This document shows, piece by piece, positions 63,285 through 64,000 of a stretch of DNA of 64,000 nt. This DNA comes from Parapedobacter lycopersici (lineage in GTDB: Bacteria > Bacteroidota > Bacteroidia > Sphingobacteriales > Sphingobacteriaceae), in contig NZ_JAMSLW010000006.1 of NCBI RefSeq assembly GCF_024643285.1, forward strand, positions 186,001-250,000, in the 5' to 3' direction. Every line of letters starts with the position of its first letter. Within the stretch, counting starts at the first letter, position 1. The translations under genes and the position numbers were made by a program. The notes below the pieces were generated by a model. That model was not told where the DNA came from. It did not search any database and saw only the letters and a list, made by a program, of their open reading frames with translations.

Positions 63285-64000
63285 ATGAATATACAGGAAC
63301 GGTTTGTTCATCAGCTGCGCACGCAGGCACTGTGCACACCGGCTGACCGCATTTTGCTGGCGGTAAGCGGGGGCAGGGATTCCGTTCTGATGGCCACCCT
63401 GTTTGTGCAGGCGGGGTACCGCGTTGGGATTGCTCACTGTAATTTTGGCCTGCGGGGGGAGGCCTCGGATGCCGATGAGGTACTGGTGCATAACCTGGCC
63501 CGGGAATTTGAAGTACCCTTTTACCGGGCTGCGTTTCCTACGGCGGACTATGCCAGCCAGCAGGGCATTTCCATCCAGATGGCTGCCAGGGAATTGCGTT
63601 ATGAATGGTTTGAAACTACCCGCGCTACGCAGGGGTATGATTATATCGCCGTCGCCCAGCATCAGAGCGACAGCACGGAAACGGTACTGTTAAACCTGGT
63701 GCGGGGCACCGGACTGGCCGGGTTGGGAGGGATTCAGCCGAAACGGGGGCGGATCATCCGGCCGTTATTGTTTTTAACAGGCGCGGAAGTGACGGAAGCC
63801 GTAGCGCAGCTGGGTTTGGCCTATCGCGATGACGAATCAAATTACGCCACCAAATACGCCCGTAACAAGATCCGCCTGGAGGTGGTTCCCCGGTTAAAGG
63901 AACTGAATCCGGAGCTGGACCGCACCTTTGGTGCAAATATGACGCATTTTGCGGCGGCTTACGAAGTGGTACAGCATCATGTGGAGCAGTTGCGTAATGA
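63285..64000 (+). CDS. tilS: tRNA(Ile)-lysidine synthase, 3' truncated by window
   Basis: The first 238 residues of TilS, which converts the C34 of the tRNA(Ile) CAU anticodon to lysidine so it reads AUA. The P-loop SGGRDS lies near residues 29-34, followed by CNFGLRGEASDADE, AVAQHQSDSTETVLLNLVRGTG and IIRPLLFLTGAEV, then YARNKIRLEVVPRL. All these match the family. The reading frame is open to the window end; the C-terminal tRNA-binding domains lie outside. Essential in most bacteria. Confidence 0.94.
   Translation, partial: MNIQERFVHQLRTQALCTPADRILLAVSGGRDSVLMATLFVQAGYRVGIAHCNFGLRGEASDADEVLVHNLAREFEVPFYRAAFPTADYASQQGISIQMAARELRYEWFETTRATQGYDYIAVAQHQSDSTETVLLNLVRGTGLAGLGGIQPKRGRIIRPLLFLTGAEVTEAVAQLGLAYRDDESNYATKYARNKIRLEVVPRLKELNPELDRTFGANMTHFAAAYEVVQHHVEQLRN

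Noticed and set aside
63246-63662. A 139-codon upstream extension of the OstA-like protein
   Set aside because: It is antisense to tilS; a signal peptide starting at GTG 63245 with a -7 element right before it is the better start.

Overview
The window comes from a member of the Bacteroidota, most likely family Sphingobacteriaceae; a Parapedobacter-like genus is a guess from the balanced to slightly GC-rich composition and the gene content. Supporting signs are TAnnTTTG-type -7 promoter elements, DUF6089, DUF4290 and PorT-like genes, the nadK-uppS-bamA-ompH-ompH cluster, a DSL-rich OstA-like protein, a TonB receptor with a carboxypeptidase-regulatory-like N-terminus, and acyltransferases resembling the glycine-lipid genes of Bacteroides. 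I see no rRNA, tRNA, prophage, insertion sequence or CRISPR. It is core chromosome with a few accessory islands.

Layout. 0-5.4 kb: an 11-bp tandem array, a His-rich lipoprotein, a secreted or anchored MsrA-MsrB fusion, a YtcJ-type amidohydrolase and a Pr6Pr-family membrane protein. 5.4-12 kb: a GH95 alpha-L-fucosidase, then a large TonB-dependent receptor next to a beta-propeller phytase lipoprotein, probably a phytate-scavenging pair. 12-16.3 kb: a metal ABC transporter operon on the minus strand, ordered binding lipoprotein, ATPase, permease fused to a complete DtxR-type repressor, second permease. This order and fusion match the chlamydial ytgABCRD operon. A DtxR-like box lies in its promoter, so the operon appears to encode and bind its own repressor.

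16.5-23.8 kb: thiolase, a secreted protein of unknown role, a POT peptide transporter, a dolichol-phosphate-mannose-type synthase, ruvB, an outer-membrane barrel and a helical protein. 24-28.2 kb: xylB-xylA, divergent from a LacI-family regulator, with a near-perfect 20-bp palindrome at the xylB promoter. 28.2-30.2 kb: a membrane Fe-S protein and a CCG-domain Fe-S oxidoreductase subunit. 30.4-37.7 kb: the envelope-biogenesis run CBS-domain protein, nadK, DUF6089, uppS, bamA, ompH, ompH, ending in a strong terminator. 38-42.6 kb: glsA-glsB-like lipid acyltransferases, a YqeY-like protein, an SDR, and a porT-like gene overlapping menG.

43-50.4 kb: a 0.75-kb spacer with a second 11-bp array, then dnaB, dedA, pcrA/uvrD, DUF4290 and murA (with Asp at the catalytic Cys position). 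50.4-57.6 kb: a CBS-domain cysteine/cystathionine synthase, a 206-bp tandem repeat with nested hairpins, AMP nucleosidase, clpX, clpP, an HsdR-N-like nuclease-fold protein and holA. 57.7-64 kb: an ABC-F ATPase, an ExuT-like MFS transporter, the OstA-like protein and a 3'-truncated tilS.

Small-scale signals worth following are the fused metal repressor with its operator, the 206-bp repeat, two unrelated sequences that share an exact 11-bp period, and eight genes whose TAnnTTTG element ends only 4-7 nt before the start codon, which suggests leaderless or nearly leaderless mRNAs.
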